From positions 73,270,426 to 73,334,425 of the forward strand of contig CM049309.1 in the NCBI GenBank assembly GCA_026874595.1: a stretch of 64,000 nucleotides of DNA, written 5' to 3'. Below are positions 62,961 to 64,000 of the stretch, piece by piece. The DNA comes from Sipunculus nudus (taxonomy: Eukaryota > Annelida > Sipuncula > Golfingiida > Sipunculidae). The translations under genes were made by a program, and so were the position numbers. Below the pieces are notes generated by a model, which had not been told where the DNA came from, did no database searches, and worked only from the letters and a program-made list of their open reading frames with translations. Within the stretch, counting starts at the first letter, position 1; each line of letters begins with the position of its first letter.

Positions 62961-63039
62961 TCAGATGACTTTCAGTCAGCTGAGCTAAAAATCATTAATT
63001 GATATGTAGTAAAAGATACATTTTTCACAAAGTTTTATA

Positions 63040-63310
63040 ACAAATCACATGGAATGCAAATTCATTTCACTAGAGTTCTGCATAATTATAAGATTCAACA
63101 AAGTTTTTCTCTACCTATCATATCCTATGCCTATAATACGCTACAACAAATTTTTGCGATGCTCAGTTCAACAATTGTAACAACTATACTGATCATTAAT
63201 CAAAGTACATGGGCATAGCACCTGGAATGCAAATCAATATCACTGAAGTTCTGCATAGATTAAAAGCTCTGAAGAAAATTCTCTACATAATCCTAAGTTA
63301 TGATACAACA
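63040..63310. repeat. Degenerate tandem duplication, about 173-bp period
   Basis: GGAATGCAAAT..CACT..AGTTCTGCATA recurs from about 63051 and about 63224 with similar downstream blocks (TTCTCTAC..AT). The two copies are diverged. Confidence 0.55.
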
Positions 63311-63376
63311 GAACATTGTGATGATCACATAAACAACAAATCAAATATATAGGTTTGATGATCAAATGCTGCATGT

Positions 63377-63912
63377 ATGATAATAAAATGTTCATTATTC
63401 AACATTCACTGCCTTGCAAGTATGATAATAAAATGTCCATTATTCAACATTCCCTGTCTTGCAAGTATGCTAATAAAATGTCCATTATTCAACATTCACT
63501 GCCTTGCAAGTATGCAAATAAAATGTCCATTATTCAACATTCACTGCATTGCAAGTATGCAAATAAAATGTCCATTATTCAACATTCACTGCCTTGCAAG
63601 TATGCAAATAAAATGTTCATTATTCAACATTCACTGCCTTGCAAGTATGCAAATAAAATGTCCATTATTCAACATTCACTGCCTTGCAAGTATGCAAATA
63701 AAATGTCCATTATTCAACATTCACTGCCTTGCAAGTATGCAAATAAAATGTTCATTATTCAACATTCACTGCCTTGCAAGTATGATAATAAAATGTCCAT
63801 TATTCAACATTCACTGCCTTGCAAGTATGATAATAAAATGTTCATTATTCAACATTCACTGCCTTGCAAGTATGATAATAAAATGTCCATTATTCAACAT
63901 TCACTGCCTTAC
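63377..63912. repeat. 45-bp tandem array, about 12 copies
   Basis: The unit contains AATAAAATGTCCATTATTC and ACTGCCTTGCAAGTATG, with few variants (AT/CT/CA at one site, T/C at another). Because 45 is divisible by three, two frames stay open across the whole array (195 and 185 codons), giving a 15-residue peptide repeat in each. I read this as non-coding. Confidence 0.93.
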
Positions 63913-64000
63913 AAGGCAGCAAGGATTTCAGTGACCCTATGATGTTTAAATTAAGGTAATTTTGCTTAAATGTGAGACATACACTCAAACCCTTAAGAAA

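Larger units (their letters stand above)
59580..62990 (+). mobile_element. Pearl/HINE-like element, family P2 (copy b), split by a P1 insertion
   Basis: It opens with the palindrome GTGACCCATGGGTCAT (59582-59597, one mismatch) and GCTCAGCTGACTG (59601-59613). It closes with a hairpin (62960-62984) holding CAGTCAGCTGAGC (62973-62985), a perfect 13-bp inverted repeat with the left end. The core has six monomers of about 337 bp, each starting near GGTGGCGCCACCAGTCTGCA (about 60946, 61285, 61630, 61968, 62303, 62640). A P1 element occupies 59761-60933, so P2 sequence stops before it and resumes after it. The single-monomer ORFs are spurious. Confidence 0.82.

Noticed and set aside
63355-63942. 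195- and 185-codon plus-strand ORFs
   Set aside because: Both are produced by a 45-bp tandem array whose period is a multiple of three; near-identical DNA units without frame-specific conservation indicate non-coding repeat.

Overview
The window looks like animal (metazoan) nuclear DNA, most likely from a marine mollusc and probably a bivalve. The evidence is AT-rich sequence, long introns with GT..AG junctions, many (TA)n microsatellites, tRNA-derived SINEs and several 'pearl/HINE-like' mobile elements with tandem-repeat cores. Nothing prokaryotic is visible: no operons, ribosome binding sites or long single ORFs. The bivalve assignment is inference.

One protein-coding gene can be reconstructed with confidence. 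It is a complete phospholipid scramblase (PLSCR family) gene on the minus strand, from the start codon at 21994 down to a stop at 8728. It has eleven coding exons whose splice phases all agree (792 nt, 263 codons plus stop). Every family landmark is present: the WMP..PPGLEYL block, TGFETNNKY, the cysteine cluster, the IGY block, the GPC-Cys block, the KQWTG..EAFTDAD segment with a Ca2+-loop-like motif, and a C-terminal membrane helix ending in DFMYFE on a 48-nt last coding exon. A 51-nt 5' UTR segment lies upstream, and the first UTR exon and promoter were not found. The introns carry a pearl-like element (15897-17641), a 50-bp minisatellite (about 11382-11876), a 20-bp minisatellite (about 19536-19680) and diverged dispersed repeats.

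The left flank (1-8727) holds no recognised gene. It contains a MITE-like element (162-359), a dispersed repeat, a (TA)n tract and an apparently perfect 234-bp tandem duplication (5905-6372). The 22046-52949 stretch is non-coding as far as I can see, with microsatellites, SINE remnants, MITE-like copies and a short Helentron-like element near 40240-40690.

The right third (52950-63945) is repeat-dominated and is the most unusual part. Three element families (P1: 15897-17641 and 59761-60933; P2: 52950-53870 and 59580-62990; P3: about 55605-56898) have mostly different sequences but one shared plan: a 5' hairpin, a sub-terminal inverted repeat, a tandem-repeat core with the self-complementary box GGTGGCGCCACC in each monomer, and a 3' hairpin containing the complement of the 5' sub-terminal repeat. 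One P1 copy is nested inside one P2 copy. A 450-bp foldback element (57404-57853) and a 12-copy 45-bp array (63377-63912) complete this end.
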